From contig OY970183.1 of the NCBI GenBank assembly GCA_963708155.1, forward strand, positions 372,001-436,000: a stretch of 64,000 bases of DNA, written 5' to 3'. Shown here piece by piece: positions 25,675-35,286 of the stretch. Both the position numbers and the translations under genes were made by a program. The notes below the pieces were generated by a model, which made no database searches, had not been told where the DNA came from, and saw only the letters and a program-made list of their open reading frames with translations. The DNA comes from Methylovirgula sp963708155. Lineage in GTDB: Bacteria > Pseudomonadota > Alphaproteobacteria > Rhizobiales > Beijerinckiaceae. Each line of letters opens with the position of its first letter. Position 1 is the stretch's first letter.

Positions 25675-26546
25675 GCCGCCTGCCTGGAAACGCCGCCCCC
25701 GGAAATGGTCTCATTCTCGACCATGTCGATCGTCGGCCGGTCGTGGGAGGAAATCGTCTTGCGTCCATGCTCAAGGGCAATTTGCGGCATGGCGCCGTTC
25801 ATGAAGGCGAGCAGCGTCTGCTTGACGATGAAGTAGACACGCAGACGCTTCTCACGCGTCACCCTGATCTTATGCGCCAGCGGCGAGGTGACCCCGTAAG
25901 ACAAAAGAATACCGCCGAAGGTTCCGACAAGCGCCGAGCCGATCAGACCACCCAGAAGCTCCGGGGATTGGTTGAGCGCGCCCATCGCCTTGATGACGCC
26001 GAGCACCGCCGCGACGATGCCGAGCGCCGGCATCGCGTCGCTTACCGCGATCAGGGAATAGAACGGCTTCAGCCGATCATGGGTGATCGTCTCGATCTCC
26101 TCGTCCATCAACGCTTCGATTTCATGAGTGCGGGCATTGCCGACGATCAGCAGCCGGACATAGTCGCAAATGAAATGCGTCAGCTCGCCGTCCTTGAGGA
26201 CATTGGGAAAGTTGCGGAAGATTTCGGATTCCTCGGGATTATCGACATGCGCCTCGACTTCGTTACGCGCCTTGCCGCGCAACTCGCGCATCAGCGCATA
26301 GAGAACGCCCAGAACATCGAGGTAATCACGCTGAGTTGGGGCTTTGCCCAAGACACCGTCCATCACGGCGCGGCCGGTGTCCTTGATCGTCGAGAGCGAA
26401 TTGGCGATGATGAAGGTGCCGACCGCGGCGCCGGCGATCATAAGATATTCCATTGGCTGCCAAATGACCGACAAATGGCCGCCCTCGCTGGCGTAGCCGC
26501 CGACGATGCAGCCCATCGCGATCACTATGCCGATGATAAAGTTCAA
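25671..26546 (-). CDS. motA: Flagellar motor stator protein MotA
   Basis: The protein has 291 residues from a TTG at 26546 (TTG-AAC-TTT, reading MNFIIGIVIAMGCIVGGYASEGGH), with GGAGGGG eight bases upstream. A longer open frame to 26726 adds a tail unlike any MotA and crosses the divergent promoter. Four membrane helices, the cytoplasmic loop with charged residues (ELRGKARNEVEAHVDNPEESEIF) and the proton-channel region (AMPALGIVAAVLGVIKAMGALNQSPELLGGLIGSALVGTFGGILLSYGV) are all in place. It heads the long minus-strand operon. Confidence 0.95.
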   Translation of the reverse strand: MNFIIGIVIAMGCIVGGYASEGGHLSVIWQPMEYLMIAGAAVGTFIIANSLSTIKDTGRAVMDGVLGKAPTQRDYLDVLGVLYALMRELRGKARNEVEAHVDNPEESEIFRNFPNVLKDGELTHFICDYVRLLIVGNARTHEIEALMDEEIETITHDRLKPFYSLIAVSDAMPALGIVAAVLGVIKAMGALNQSPELLGGLIGSALVGTFGGILLSYGVTSPLAHKIRVTREKRLRVYFIVKQTLLAFMNGAMPQIALEHGRKTISSHDRPTIDMVENETISGGGVSRQAA

Positions 26547-26712
26547 GGCCGCCCCTCCGCCTTTGAATACGCTTTGTCGTAAGCCCGCAGGCTTGCCCGA
26601 AGCTGAAATCGTGCCCGGCCCGGAAGGATGGCGGAGCCCGGCCGCCGTACAGGTCAGGCCCGGACAAGCCAGCGGCGCCAGTAAGGAAAGTGATTTGCGA
26701 AGGAGCGAATCT

Positions 26713-27492
26713 GTGCTCACTGCCACTCAACTCTACAATGCCGTCACCCGCACGGGATCGACTTTCGCGTCGTCGGTTGCGACCGAACCGGGGGTCAAGC
26801 AGCAGACGAACTATTTCCTGGCGAATATCGGCAGCGTGACCAGCGCCAAGCAGCTCGTCAGCAATTCCAAGCTCTACAATTATGTGATGACTGCCTTCGG
26901 CCTCAGTGACCAATTGAACGCCAAGGCGCTGATCACCAAGGTTCTCGAGGGCGGCGCGGGATCTGGCAGTTTTGCCGCCAGCCTCAACGATCCGCGCTAT
27001 TCCGCACTCGCCGCCGCCTTCAATTTCAAAGAAAACGGGACCGCCACCACCCGATCGGAGACGACGCAACAAACCACTGTCAGCAATTTTTATGAGCAGA
27101 CGGTGGAGAATAACGTCGGCAAGCAGAGCCAGGGCGCACAGATGGCGCTCTATTTCAAGCGCATGGCATCGCAGATCACCAGTCCCTATAGCATCCTCGG
27201 CGATCAGACGCTGTTGAAAGTCTTCGAGACGGCGTTCAACCTTCCCAAGACCTTTTCGCTCGGAAATGTCGACACAGAAGCGAGAACAGTCAGCAAATTG
27301 CTCGACATCAGCAAATTGCAGGACCCGACCTACCTGCAGAAATTCATCGAGCGCTTCACCGCCTCATATGATGCGCAAAATCCGACGGGCAGCAGCAGCA
27401 GCCCGGCGACGGTCGCGCTGCTCGTGTCGCAGCCGAGCATCAGCCAGAGCCTTCTCCTGAGCCTAGCCAACCTCAAATTAGGAGGATCGTGA
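26713..27492 (+). CDS. DUF1217 flagellar-cluster protein
   Basis: The protein has 259 residues from the GTG at 26713, preceded by AAGGAG. Upstream in-frame starts are inside motA on the other strand. The sequence (LTATQLYNAVTRTGS, SVTSAKQLVSNSKLYNYVMTAFGL, DQTLLKVFETAFNLP, LLDISKLQDPTYLQKFIERFTASYD) matches the DUF1217 family, which is found next to flgF and fliI in Hyphomicrobiales. Its role is not established; an axial or export-related role is likely. It has no signal peptide. The gene is divergent from motA and 3 bases from flgF. Confidence 0.75.
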   Translation: MLTATQLYNAVTRTGSTFASSVATEPGVKQQTNYFLANIGSVTSAKQLVSNSKLYNYVMTAFGLSDQLNAKALITKVLEGGAGSGSFAASLNDPRYSALAAAFNFKENGTATTRSETTQQTTVSNFYEQTVENNVGKQSQGAQMALYFKRMASQITSPYSILGDQTLLKVFETAFNLPKTFSLGNVDTEARTVSKLLDISKLQDPTYLQKFIERFTASYDAQNPTGSSSSPATVALLVSQPSISQSLLLSLANLKLGGS

Positions 27493-27495
27493 CGC

Positions 27496-28221
27496 ATGCA
27501 ATCCGGCCCCTACGTTTCGCTGTCGGCGCAATTGACGCTGGAAAAACGGCTCGATTCCCTGGCGCTGAACGTCGCCAATATGAACACGGTCGGTTATCGC
27601 GCCTCGGGCGTCAGCTTTCACACCTATGTCTCGCGCTCTGGTGACGAGCCTGTCGCCTATGCGAGTTCGGGCCGCGATTACGTCACACGCACCGAGGGAC
27701 CATTGATTGCGACCGGTAACCCGCTCGATATCGCCATCCAGGGCGAAGGCTGGTTCGCGATCCAGACCCCCGGCGGCACCGTCTATACGCGCGACGGGCG
27801 TATGCGCATGCGGCAGACGGGCGAGCTTGAATTGCTCGCTGGCCATCCCATCCTCGATGCCGGCGCCACGCCCATCATTCTCGATCCGACGGCCGCGCAA
27901 CCCGTGATCTCGGGTGACGGCATGATCACCCAAAACGGGCGCCAAGTCGGCGCGATCGGCCTGTTCCAGATCGATGCCAGCGCCAAGTTCGAGCGCTATG
28001 AAAATTCCGGCGTCATCCCGGACAAGCCGGCGACGCCGGTGCTCGACTTCGATACCAATGGCATCGTCCAGGGCCATGTCGAAGGCTCGAACGTCAATCC
28101 GATCCTCGAAATGGCGAAGCTCATCACCATTTCCCGCGCCTTCGAGAGCATTACCGGGGGCGCCGAGAAGAACGAATTGACCTTGAAGGACGCGCTGCCG
28201 ATCCTCGGCGGCACCGCGTGA
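27496..28221 (+). CDS. flgF: Proximal rod protein FlgF
   Basis: The protein has 241 residues. The N-terminus has the rod signature (LTLEKRLDSLALNVANMNTVGYRASGV). The core has NPLDIAIQGEGWFAIQTPGGTVYTRDG, and the C-terminal helix is LEMAKLITISRAFESITGGAEKNEL. Ribosome site GGAGG lies 12 bases upstream. It forms the proximal rod with FlgB and FlgC. Confidence 0.95.
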   Translation: MQSGPYVSLSAQLTLEKRLDSLALNVANMNTVGYRASGVSFHTYVSRSGDEPVAYASSGRDYVTRTEGPLIATGNPLDIAIQGEGWFAIQTPGGTVYTRDGRMRMRQTGELELLAGHPILDAGATPIILDPTAAQPVISGDGMITQNGRQVGAIGLFQIDASAKFERYENSGVIPDKPATPVLDFDTNGIVQGHVEGSNVNPILEMAKLITISRAFESITGGAEKNELTLKDALPILGGTA

Positions 28222-28243
28222 GCCTTCGCGCGGAGGTTGGCTG

Positions 28244-29569
28244 ATGTCGGCACTCGCGCGTCTGGAGGAGGCCATCAATTACGGCCTCGAGGAAATCGGC
28301 GATCTTCGCGTCAGCGGCGTCGTCAGCGAGGTCGCGCCCTCGCATTACCGCATCAGCGGCCTGTCACACTTCCTCAAGCTCGGCGAATGTGTCGGCCTTC
28401 AGCACGATAGCCAGATGCAACTCGGCGAGGTCGTGCGCATCGATCCCACCGGTTCGACGGTGAAGAGTTTCGACGCGACCGTCGCGGCCGGCATCGGCGA
28501 TCGCGCCTTTCGTATCGGCCCGCTGCACCTCTCTCCGGACGAAAGCTGGAAAGGCCGCGTCATCGACGCGCTCGGCAGGCCCATCGACGGGCAAGGCGCG
28601 CTGCTGCGCGGCGAGCATGCGCGCTCGATCGAATCGCCGCCGCCGCTGGCGCTGAACCGCGCGCGCGTGAAAACGCCGCTGCGGACCGGCGTGCGCGCCA
28701 TCGATCTTTTCATGCCGCTCTGCGCCGGCCAGCGCATCGGCGTCTTCGCCGGATCGGGCGTCGGCAAATCGACTTTGCTGGGCATGCTCGCCGGCGCCAA
28801 GGGCTTCAGCGCCGTGGTTGTCGGGCTGGTCGGCGAGCGCGGGCGCGAGGTGCGCGAATTCCTCGACGACTCGCTCGGCCAGAATCGCCGGCTTGCGGTG
28901 ACGGTCGTCTCCACCGGCGACGAGAGCCCGATGATGCGCCGGCTCGCGCCGAAGACCGCCATGACCATCGCCGAATATTTCCGCGACCGCGGCGAGAATG
29001 TGCTGCTGATCATCGATTCGGTGACGCGCTTCGCCCATGCGGCGCGCGATGTCGCGCTCGCGGCGGGCGAGCCGGCGGTCGCGCGCGGCTATGCGCCGAG
29101 CGTCTTCAGCGACTTGCCCAAATTGCTGGAGCGCGCCGGCCCCGGCGCCGAGGGGAACGGCTCGATCACCGGCGTTTTCTCCGTCCTGGTCGATGGCGAC
29201 GACCATAACGATCCGGTCGCCGACAATATCCGCGGCACGCTTGACGGCCATATCGTGCTCGACCGCGCCATCGCCGACCTCGGCCGCTTCCCGGCAGTCA
29301 ATGTGCTCTCCTCGATCTCGCGTCTGGCGCAGCACGTCTGGACAAAGGAGCAGCAAACGCTAGTGCTGAAGCTGAAATCCATGATCGCCCGCTATGAGGA
29401 TACGCGCGACCTGCGGCTGATGGGCGGCTATCAGCAAGGTCAGGACACCGAACTCGACCAGATCGTCACGCTCGTGCCGAAGCTCTACGATGCCTTGCAG
29501 CAATCGCCGACGTCGCCGCCCTCGCGCGACGCCTTCCGCGAGCTTTCCGAGACGCTGCAAGCAAAATAA
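28244..29569 (+). CDS. fliI: Flagellar export ATPase FliI
   Basis: The protein has 441 residues. It has an ATP synthase beta-like fold: Walker A at about 165-176 (GVFAGSGVGKST), the Walker B region NVLLIIDSVTRFAHAARDVALAAGEPAVARGY, and a C-terminal region with SMIARYEDTRDLRLMGGYQQGQDTELDQ. It energises unfolding and delivery of export substrates. It is the last gene of the plus-strand flagellar operon and converges on the next minus-strand genes. Confidence 0.97.
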   Translation: MSALARLEEAINYGLEEIGDLRVSGVVSEVAPSHYRISGLSHFLKLGECVGLQHDSQMQLGEVVRIDPTGSTVKSFDATVAAGIGDRAFRIGPLHLSPDESWKGRVIDALGRPIDGQGALLRGEHARSIESPPPLALNRARVKTPLRTGVRAIDLFMPLCAGQRIGVFAGSGVGKSTLLGMLAGAKGFSAVVVGLVGERGREVREFLDDSLGQNRRLAVTVVSTGDESPMMRRLAPKTAMTIAEYFRDRGENVLLIIDSVTRFAHAARDVALAAGEPAVARGYAPSVFSDLPKLLERAGPGAEGNGSITGVFSVLVDGDDHNDPVADNIRGTLDGHIVLDRAIADLGRFPAVNVLSSISRLAQHVWTKEQQTLVLKLKSMIARYEDTRDLRLMGGYQQGQDTELDQIVTLVPKLYDALQQSPTSPPSRDAFRELSETLQAK

Positions 29570-29597
29570 GGAGGCCGAACGCGCCGTCCGCGCCGCG

Positions 29598-29840
29598 TTA
29601 AGCGCTGCCGATCGCGGATCCGAGCCAGGCGACTGCGGCCAAGGCTGCTGCCAGCGCCTCGGCTTCACCGGTAAAAACGCGACTGGAATGGCCGCCGATC
29701 GGGAACCAGCCGCGCCCGTCCTCGACGTCGCGGCGGAATTCCTCGAAGCCGATGGTTCCATCTGGTCGCCGATAGATATCGACGCAGCGGGCAGCGCCCG
29801 GATCGTTCATCGACCGCAGCACTTTGTTCACATGCGCCAC
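29598..29840 (-). CDS. Small hypothetical protein
   Basis: The protein has 80 residues, starting with GTG after a good AGGAG site. It begins AHVNKVLRSMNDPGAARCVDIYRRPDGTIGFEEFRRD, a soluble segment, and ends with an Ala-rich stretch that may be a helix (EALAAALAAVAWLGSAIGSA). It follows the BatA/DUF4159 gene by 8 bases and is probably its last partner in that operon. I see no known domain. Confidence 0.55.
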   Translation of the reverse strand: MAHVNKVLRSMNDPGAARCVDIYRRPDGTIGFEEFRRDVEDGRGWFPIGGHSSRVFTGEAEALAAALAAVAWLGSAIGSA

Positions 29841-29848
29841 GGTTTCTC

Positions 29849-32641
29849 CTAGTGCGCGAGACGTTCCAGAAGATCGCGGACATGCACCTGATCGGTCTTG
29901 TAATTGCCGGTCAGCGTGTACATCACGAGATTGACGCCGCCGCGCAGCGCCAGTTCATGCTGACGCGCACCGCCCGGCATCAGCGCATAGAGACTGTCGC
30001 CGTTCTCGTCCGCTGCCCAGCCGGCAGCAAGATCGTTCGAGGTGATGAGGATCGGGGAAACGCCATCGCCGGCGCGCGCCGGCCGCACCCCGTCGGCGGG
30101 ATTGGGCGGCGGCAAGGATTCGATCCAGGTCTGGCCGTTCTCGTAACGGCCGACAAAGCCATCGATGAGGTAGAAGGTCTTGGTCACGACATGATCGGGC
30201 GGGATCGGCTCCAGCGGCGGCACGTCGACGCCATGAAGGAGTTGGCGCAGCCACAAGGCCTCGGCCGTCGGCGGCCCGTCGGTATGCGCGGTCAAGGCGT
30301 CGCGCGTATCGAAGATAATCGTGCCGCCCTGCCGCATATAGGCGGCGATCTTGGCAATCGCCGCCGGTGTAGGCTGCGGCCGTCCGGCGACGATCGGCCA
30401 ATAGAGCATGGGATAGAAAGCGAGTTCATCGCGCGCGGGATCGACGCCGACCGGCGTGCCAGGAATGAGTGACGTGCGCTGTGCCAGCACCTGAGAGAGC
30501 GTCGCGAGCCCAGCCTTACTTTCCGCGTCGACATCCGGATCGCCGCTGATGACGTAGGCGAGCCGCGTATTAAGAGCCGATTGCAAATCGCTTTGCGACA
30601 GCGGCGCATTGCTCCGCGGCGCAGCCTTCACATGGACCGGCGTGAAGCTCGCGGCAACGCCGACAAGCACCAGCGCCGCCGCGGCGCGGCCGAAGCGGCG
30701 CGGAAGACCGCCGGAGAGCCACAGCGAGGCCAAGGCATCGACGATGAAGAGAAGAAAGGCCGCCGCAAGCAGCGCCGGCCGCAAATCGGTCGGCACCGGC
30801 CGGCGCAAAGCCTCCCGCGCGAAACCGAGGCCCGAGAAGTCCGCCGCGCGCAGATTGTCATTGGCGCCAAGCGCATTGACGGAAAGTAGTTGATCGGGCG
30901 GACCGTAAAAGCCCGGCGGATGTTCGGCAGTACCCGCGCCGGCGAAATTGACGGGAACGGGCTTAGCGGTCGGCGGCGGCGCGCCCAGCACGCCGAAGCC
31001 ATCGAGAATGCTGGTCGGCGGCACCACGGCGCTCTTTTGCGCTTCGCCGCTGGACGCGCTCGCGGGCTTGGCCAGAGCCGTGGAAAGATCAACGATCTTG
31101 TGCAGCATGTCGACGAAGAGACCGGAGAGCGGCAAGTTCGACCAGGTCGTATCCGCGGTGACGTGAAAGAGAACGATCATGCCCTTGCCATCGGGTGCGG
31201 CAGTCACCAGTGGCGTGCCATCGACAAGATGAGCCCAGGTCTTTCCCGGCACATCGGCGTCGGGCTCGGCCAGAACCTGGCGTCGTATGGTCACCTCGCC
31301 CGGCACCTTGAGGCCGACGAAGGGGCTCTGGGCATCGAAAGGCGCGAGGCGCTTCGGCGTCTCCCACGACAGCGCGCTGCCAAGCACGCGGCCGCCGCGC
31401 CGCAGCCGCACCGGCACCAGATCGTCCGAGGCCGCCGCGAGTCGCGGGCCGGCGAAGCGCAACAGCAAGCCACCCTCCTCGACGAATTGGGCGAGCAGCG
31501 CATGATCGGCGTCCGAGACGGTGCCGACATCGGCGAGGATCAGCACCGCCGGATGCTCGTCGAGCAGCACGGCGATCGGGTCTGGCGTGCCCGGCCGCGC
31601 CTCGCGCACGTCGGCGAAAGGGGCCAGCGCCTTGCGCAGATAATAATTGGGCGCCAGCAACGGCAGCGAGACATCGGCGGTCTCATCACTGACGATGGCA
31701 ACGGTGCGCCGCTTCCAGCGCGCATCGAGCAGCGAAACGGCGCCGGTCGAATGCTGATCGAGAATCTCGAGCCGGGCGATGTCGTTGCGCAGATCGACGG
31801 GCAGATCGAAACTCGCTTTGGTCTCCAGCGCGCCCTTGGAAAATTCAAAGCGTGTCTCGCCGATCGCAAGGCCCTTGAGGTCGAGCGCCCGCACAATCCC
31901 TTGCGCCGATCCGTCCGCCGCGGCGCGCAGCACGCGAACCTGCAATCGATCGCTCCGGTTCTCCGGCCCGGCGAGCGCCCGCACCGAGGGCGCGCCCGTC
32001 ACCAATGCGACATGCGGCGCGAGCGCGGCGAGCTTTTCGGCGAATTCGCGCGCATGTCCGCTTCCCAGACCATCGGCGATCCAGACGACATCCGTCTTCG
32101 GCGCAGCGTCGAGCAGCTTGGCGATCGGCGCGACCAGCGCCAGTCGATCGGAGACATAAGGCAAAGGCTTGATCGCCCGCAGCCGTTCCAGCGCATGCGT
32201 CGCATCGGTGAGGCTGATCTCGCGGCCACCGTCCGAGGCCGCGACGATGCCGACGAGCTGACTGCGCCGCGCCGCGGCGTCGATGCGTTCTTTGGCGGCG
32301 GCCTGGCGAACGTCCCAATTCGGTGCGGCTGGCCAGCTGTCATCAAGCACAACGAGCAGTGGCGCCTTGCCGCCTGCCCCTGCGGGCAATGGATTAAGCA
32401 CCGGCCCCGCCATGGCGAGGATGATCGCCGCGGCGATCGCCAGCCGCAACGCCAGCAGCCACCAGGGCGTTCGCGCCGCGGTCTCGTCCTGCGGGCGCAG
32501 ATCAAGAATCAGACGCAGCGGCGGAAACGGCACGCGCTGCGGCTGCGGCGGGGTGACCTGCAGCAGGTAATAGAGCACCGGCAAGCCGGCAAGCGCGACA
32601 AGGACCAAAGGAAAGGCGAAGGCGAGCGGCAGGCCCAGCAT
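29849..32641 (-). CDS. BatA-like membrane protein with C-terminal DUF4159 domain
   Basis: The protein has 930 residues. The N-terminal BatA segment has two membrane helices (about 5-25, and 62-84 PWWLLALRLAIAAAIILAMAGPVL). A von Willebrand-like domain with a degenerate metal site (LLVVLDDSWPAAPNWD) follows, then a glutamine-amidotransferase-like region. A further membrane segment is near 640 (LLAAAFLLFIVDALASLWLSGG), and the C-terminal DUF4159 domain is at about 700-930 (LAFYPMLYWPIVAGRPQPT, MRQGGTIIFDTRDA). Such proteins belong to MoxR-DUF58-BatA operons of unknown chaperone or envelope function. Confidence 0.85.
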   Translation of the reverse strand: MLGLPLAFAFPLVLVALAGLPVLYYLLQVTPPQPQRVPFPPLRLILDLRPQDETAARTPWWLLALRLAIAAAIILAMAGPVLNPLPAGAGGKAPLLVVLDDSWPAAPNWDVRQAAAKERIDAAARRSQLVGIVAASDGGREISLTDATHALERLRAIKPLPYVSDRLALVAPIAKLLDAAPKTDVVWIADGLGSGHAREFAEKLAALAPHVALVTGAPSVRALAGPENRSDRLQVRVLRAAADGSAQGIVRALDLKGLAIGETRFEFSKGALETKASFDLPVDLRNDIARLEILDQHSTGAVSLLDARWKRRTVAIVSDETADVSLPLLAPNYYLRKALAPFADVREARPGTPDPIAVLLDEHPAVLILADVGTVSDADHALLAQFVEEGGLLLRFAGPRLAAASDDLVPVRLRRGGRVLGSALSWETPKRLAPFDAQSPFVGLKVPGEVTIRRQVLAEPDADVPGKTWAHLVDGTPLVTAAPDGKGMIVLFHVTADTTWSNLPLSGLFVDMLHKIVDLSTALAKPASASSGEAQKSAVVPPTSILDGFGVLGAPPPTAKPVPVNFAGAGTAEHPPGFYGPPDQLLSVNALGANDNLRAADFSGLGFAREALRRPVPTDLRPALLAAAFLLFIVDALASLWLSGGLPRRFGRAAAALVLVGVAASFTPVHVKAAPRSNAPLSQSDLQSALNTRLAYVISGDPDVDAESKAGLATLSQVLAQRTSLIPGTPVGVDPARDELAFYPMLYWPIVAGRPQPTPAAIAKIAAYMRQGGTIIFDTRDALTAHTDGPPTAEALWLRQLLHGVDVPPLEPIPPDHVVTKTFYLIDGFVGRYENGQTWIESLPPPNPADGVRPARAGDGVSPILITSNDLAAGWAADENGDSLYALMPGGARQHELALRGGVNLVMYTLTGNYKTDQVHVRDLLERLAH

Positions 32642-32668
32642 CAGCGCGCTATCCCCGGATTGTCTGTC

Positions 32669-33571
32669 TCAAGCCGCATCCGCAGCGCCAGCAGCGCCTC
32701 CGAGGCCGGTCGATCTGTCCGATGCGAGCAGGAAGCTCCAGCCGCTCTGCCGCGCCGCCTGCTTCACAGCCTCGCGATGCGCGGCGAGCCGGGCAATGTA
32801 GTCGCGGCGAAAACTCTCCGCCTGCCCGACCCGCAGGCGCGCATTGGAATCAACATCAGAAATTCCGTATGGCCGCTGAAAGGAAAGCTCTCCTCCGCGG
32901 GATCGGCGATCTGCACGAGATGGCCGTGCGCGCCGCGCGCCGCGAGCATCCTGATCCGTTCCGCCAAGGCCGCCGGATCGGTCAGAAAATCCGAAATGAG
33001 CACGGCATGAGAGCGTGGCGGCAGAACGATATTGGCGGGCAATTCCGCCGGCGTGTAGCCCGGCGCCGCGCTCTTCGATCAGCATGGCCTCGACGAAATG
33101 GGGGATGATGCCGCGCGTTGCGAGCGGCCGCGTGAGGCCGAGCAGACTTACCCGCTCGCCGCCACGCACGAGAAGATCGGCGGCGGCGAGACCGAGGACA
33201 AGCGCGCGGTCGATCTTCGACTGGCGCGCGAGCGAGGAGATGAAGCCCATCGACGGCGAGCGATCGATCCAGATCGACACCGTATGGGCGGTTTCCCATT
33301 CACGCTCGCGGATATAAAGGCGATCGTCACGAGCCGAGCGGCGCCAATCGATGCCCGCCGCCGACTCGCCCGGCACGAACGGGCGGAACTGCCAGAAGGT
33401 TTCGCCGATGCCGGCGCGGCGGCGCCCGTGCACGCCATGCACCACGCTCGAGGCGACCTCTTTCGCTGCGACGACGAGATCGGGCAGTTTCGCGGCGAGC
33501 GAAAGCGCGCTGCCTTCGGTGGCGGCGGAAACCTGCTGCTCCGAACGATCAAGCAGGCGGACATCGCTCAT
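32669..33571 (-). CDS. DUF58 protein, VWA-like (two compensating frameshifts in this sequence)
   Basis: The gene begins MSDVRLLDRSEQQVSA and has the DUF58 core (FRPFVPGESAAGIDWRRSARDD) and the MIDAS-like DRSPSM motif. Near 33055 the good frame shifts to PGYTPAELPANIVLPPRSHAVLISDF... through SFPFSGHTEF, then returns near 32868 to DSNARLRVGQAESFRRDYIARLAAHRE and the normal end. The two shifts cancel, so the 300-residue open frame looks unbroken but is wrong over about 60 residues. The gene lies between moxR and the BatA gene, the standard order. It probably binds the MoxR ATPase. Confidence 0.85.
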   Translation of the reverse strand: MSDVRLLDRSEQQVSAATEGSALSLAAKLPDLVVAAKEVASSVVHGVHGRRRAGIGETFWQFRPFVPGESAAGIDWRRSARDDRLYIREREWETAHTVSIWIDRSPSMGFISSLARQSKIDRALVLGLAAADLLVRGGERVSLLGLTRPLATRGIIPHFVEAMLIEERGAGLHAGGIARQYRSAATLSCRAHFGFSDRSGGLGGTDQDARGARRARPSRADRRSRGGELSFQRPYGISDVDSNARLRVGQAESFRRDYIARLAAHREAVKQAARQSGWSFLLASDRSTGLGGAAGAADAA

Positions 33572-33573
33572 CG

Positions 33574-34576
33574 TCAGCCGAGCTTCTGCGTCAGCTTGGC
33601 GATGATGCCGGGTATGGTCTCGCCCTCGGCGCGCGCGGCGAAGGTCAGCGCCATGCGATGTTTCAGCACCGGTTCGGCCAGCGCCGCGACGTCACTGATC
33701 GATGGCGACAGGCGCCCGTCGACAAGCGCCCGCGCCCGGCTCGCCAGCATAAGGGATTGCGCGGCGCGCGGACCCGGCCCCCAGGCGATGTGCTGGGTGA
33801 TCGCCGTGTTGCCCTCGCCCGGGCGGGCGGAACGGACGAGATCGAGGATCGCCTCGACGACCTGTTCGCCGACCGGCAAACGCCGCACGAGGCGCTGGGT
33901 CGTCAGCAGATCCTCCGTTGTCATCGCCTGCCGCGCCTCTTGATCCTTGTCGCCGGTGGTCTCGATCAGGATCTGCTTTTCCGCCGCGCGATCCGGGATA
34001 AGGCACATCGATCTGCATCAGGAAGCGATCGAGCTGCGCTTCCGGCAAAGGATAGGTGCCCTCCTGCTCAAGCGGGTTCTGCGTCGCAAGGACATGGAAG
34101 GGTTCCGGCAGATTATACCGTTCGCCGGCGATGGAGACGTGATGCTCCTGCATCGCCTGAAGCAGCGCCGATTGCGTGCGTGGGCTGGCGCGGTTGATTT
34201 CGTCCGCCATCAGCAATTGGGCGAAGATCGGCCCCGGCACGAAACGGAAGCTGCGGCGCCGATCAGCCGTCTCTTCCAGCACCTCGGAGCCGAGAATATC
34301 GGCCGGCATGAGATCGGGCGTGAACTGCACGCGCCGCGCATTGAGACCGAGAACCTTGCCGAGTGTCTCGACCAGTTTGGTCTTGGCGAGGCCCGGCACG
34401 CCGACAAGCAGGCCGTGGCCGCCGGCCAGCAAAGTCACCAGCGCCTCCTCGATGACCGTCTGCTGGCCGAAAATGACCGTGCCAAGCGCGGCGCGCGCCG
34501 CGGCAATACGATCGAGCGCCGCCTCGGCCGCGCGCGTTACCGCCGCTTCGAGAGATGTCGTATTCGCTTCCGCCAT
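33574..34576 (-). CDS. MoxR-family AAA+ ATPase (frameshifted in this sequence)
   Basis: The N-terminal frame starts at 34576. It carries Walker A (GVPGLAKTKL), Walker B (LLMADEINRASPRTQSALLQAM) and the sensor segment ATQNPLEQEGTYPLPEAQLDRFLMQIDVPYP. The rest (DRAAEKQILIETTG... to ISDVAALAEPVLKHRMALTFAAR) is in the next frame and stops at 33574. Removing one C in a CCC run near 33998 joins VPYP to DRAAE. Corrected length is 333 residues, usual for MoxR. It is the first gene of the MoxR-DUF58-BatA operon, with AAA+ chaperone-like activity. Confidence 0.88.
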
Positions 34577-34792
34577 TGCGATTTTGCCTCACATTACGGG
34601 GACAGCCATCTTGGACCAGTTTGTGGCACAAGGCCACAAGGACGATCCGGTGACCTCCAACGTGCGCCTTAAGCAAATCGTCACAAAAATTTGTGGCAGC
34701 ACAATGCCGTGTCGCTAGCGCTTCACCCGATTAATGAAGTCGTTCCGGTGGACGATCCTTGGCCAAACACGCAGCGGCGAATTAATGCGCCC

Positions 34793-35260
34793 ATGAGTTA
34801 TCTGACGCAAATTCTCCAGCCCGGCGAAAAAATCCTGTTCGACGGCCATTTGCATTGGATCATCTACCGGCGGGCGATCCTGCTCCTTATCCTTGCCGGA
34901 CTCGCTGCCGCAGCATTGCGTTTTACCGGCGACCAGAACGGGCTGAAATTTGCGGTATTGAGCCTCGCCTTCATCTTCGGCGCGCTGGGACTCGTGGCCG
35001 GCCTCCTGACCTGGCTTCGCAGCTTCAGCACCGAGATCGCGGTCACCTCGACGCGGGTGATTTACAAGACCGGCCTTGTGCAACGCCATACGGTCGAGAT
35101 GAATATGGACAAGGTCGAGTCGGTGGATGTCGATCAATCGCTTGTCGGCCGCCTTCTCGGCTATGGGTCGATACGCATCCGCGGCACTGGCGCGAGCCTT
35201 GAAAAGCTCGATCACATCGCGGGCGCCATTGCGCTGCGCAACGCCATCACCTCACATTAG
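34793..35260 (+). CDS. PH-domain membrane protein (bPH2, YdbS-like)
   Basis: The protein has 155 residues from the ATG at 34793 (MSYLTQILQPGEKILFDGHLHWIIYRRA). Two membrane helices lie at about 27-45 and 52-72. A bacterial PH domain follows (TEIAVTSTRVIYKTGLVQRHTVEMNMDKVESVDVDQSLVGRLLGYGSIRIRG). Such proteins are inner-membrane proteins of unclear function. It is divergent from moxR; no operon partner. Confidence 0.8.
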   Translation: MSYLTQILQPGEKILFDGHLHWIIYRRAILLLILAGLAAAALRFTGDQNGLKFAVLSLAFIFGALGLVAGLLTWLRSFSTEIAVTSTRVIYKTGLVQRHTVEMNMDKVESVDVDQSLVGRLLGYGSIRIRGTGASLEKLDHIAGAIALRNAITSH

Positions 35261-35286
35261 AGGCGACGCCGCCATCGCGGATTTTC

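Noticed and set aside
30890..33010. 706-codon plus-strand open frame
   Set aside because: It is the shadow of the minus-strand BatA/DUF4159 and DUF58 genes. Its composition is Arg/Gly/Ala-rich without any domain, and it has no ribosome site.
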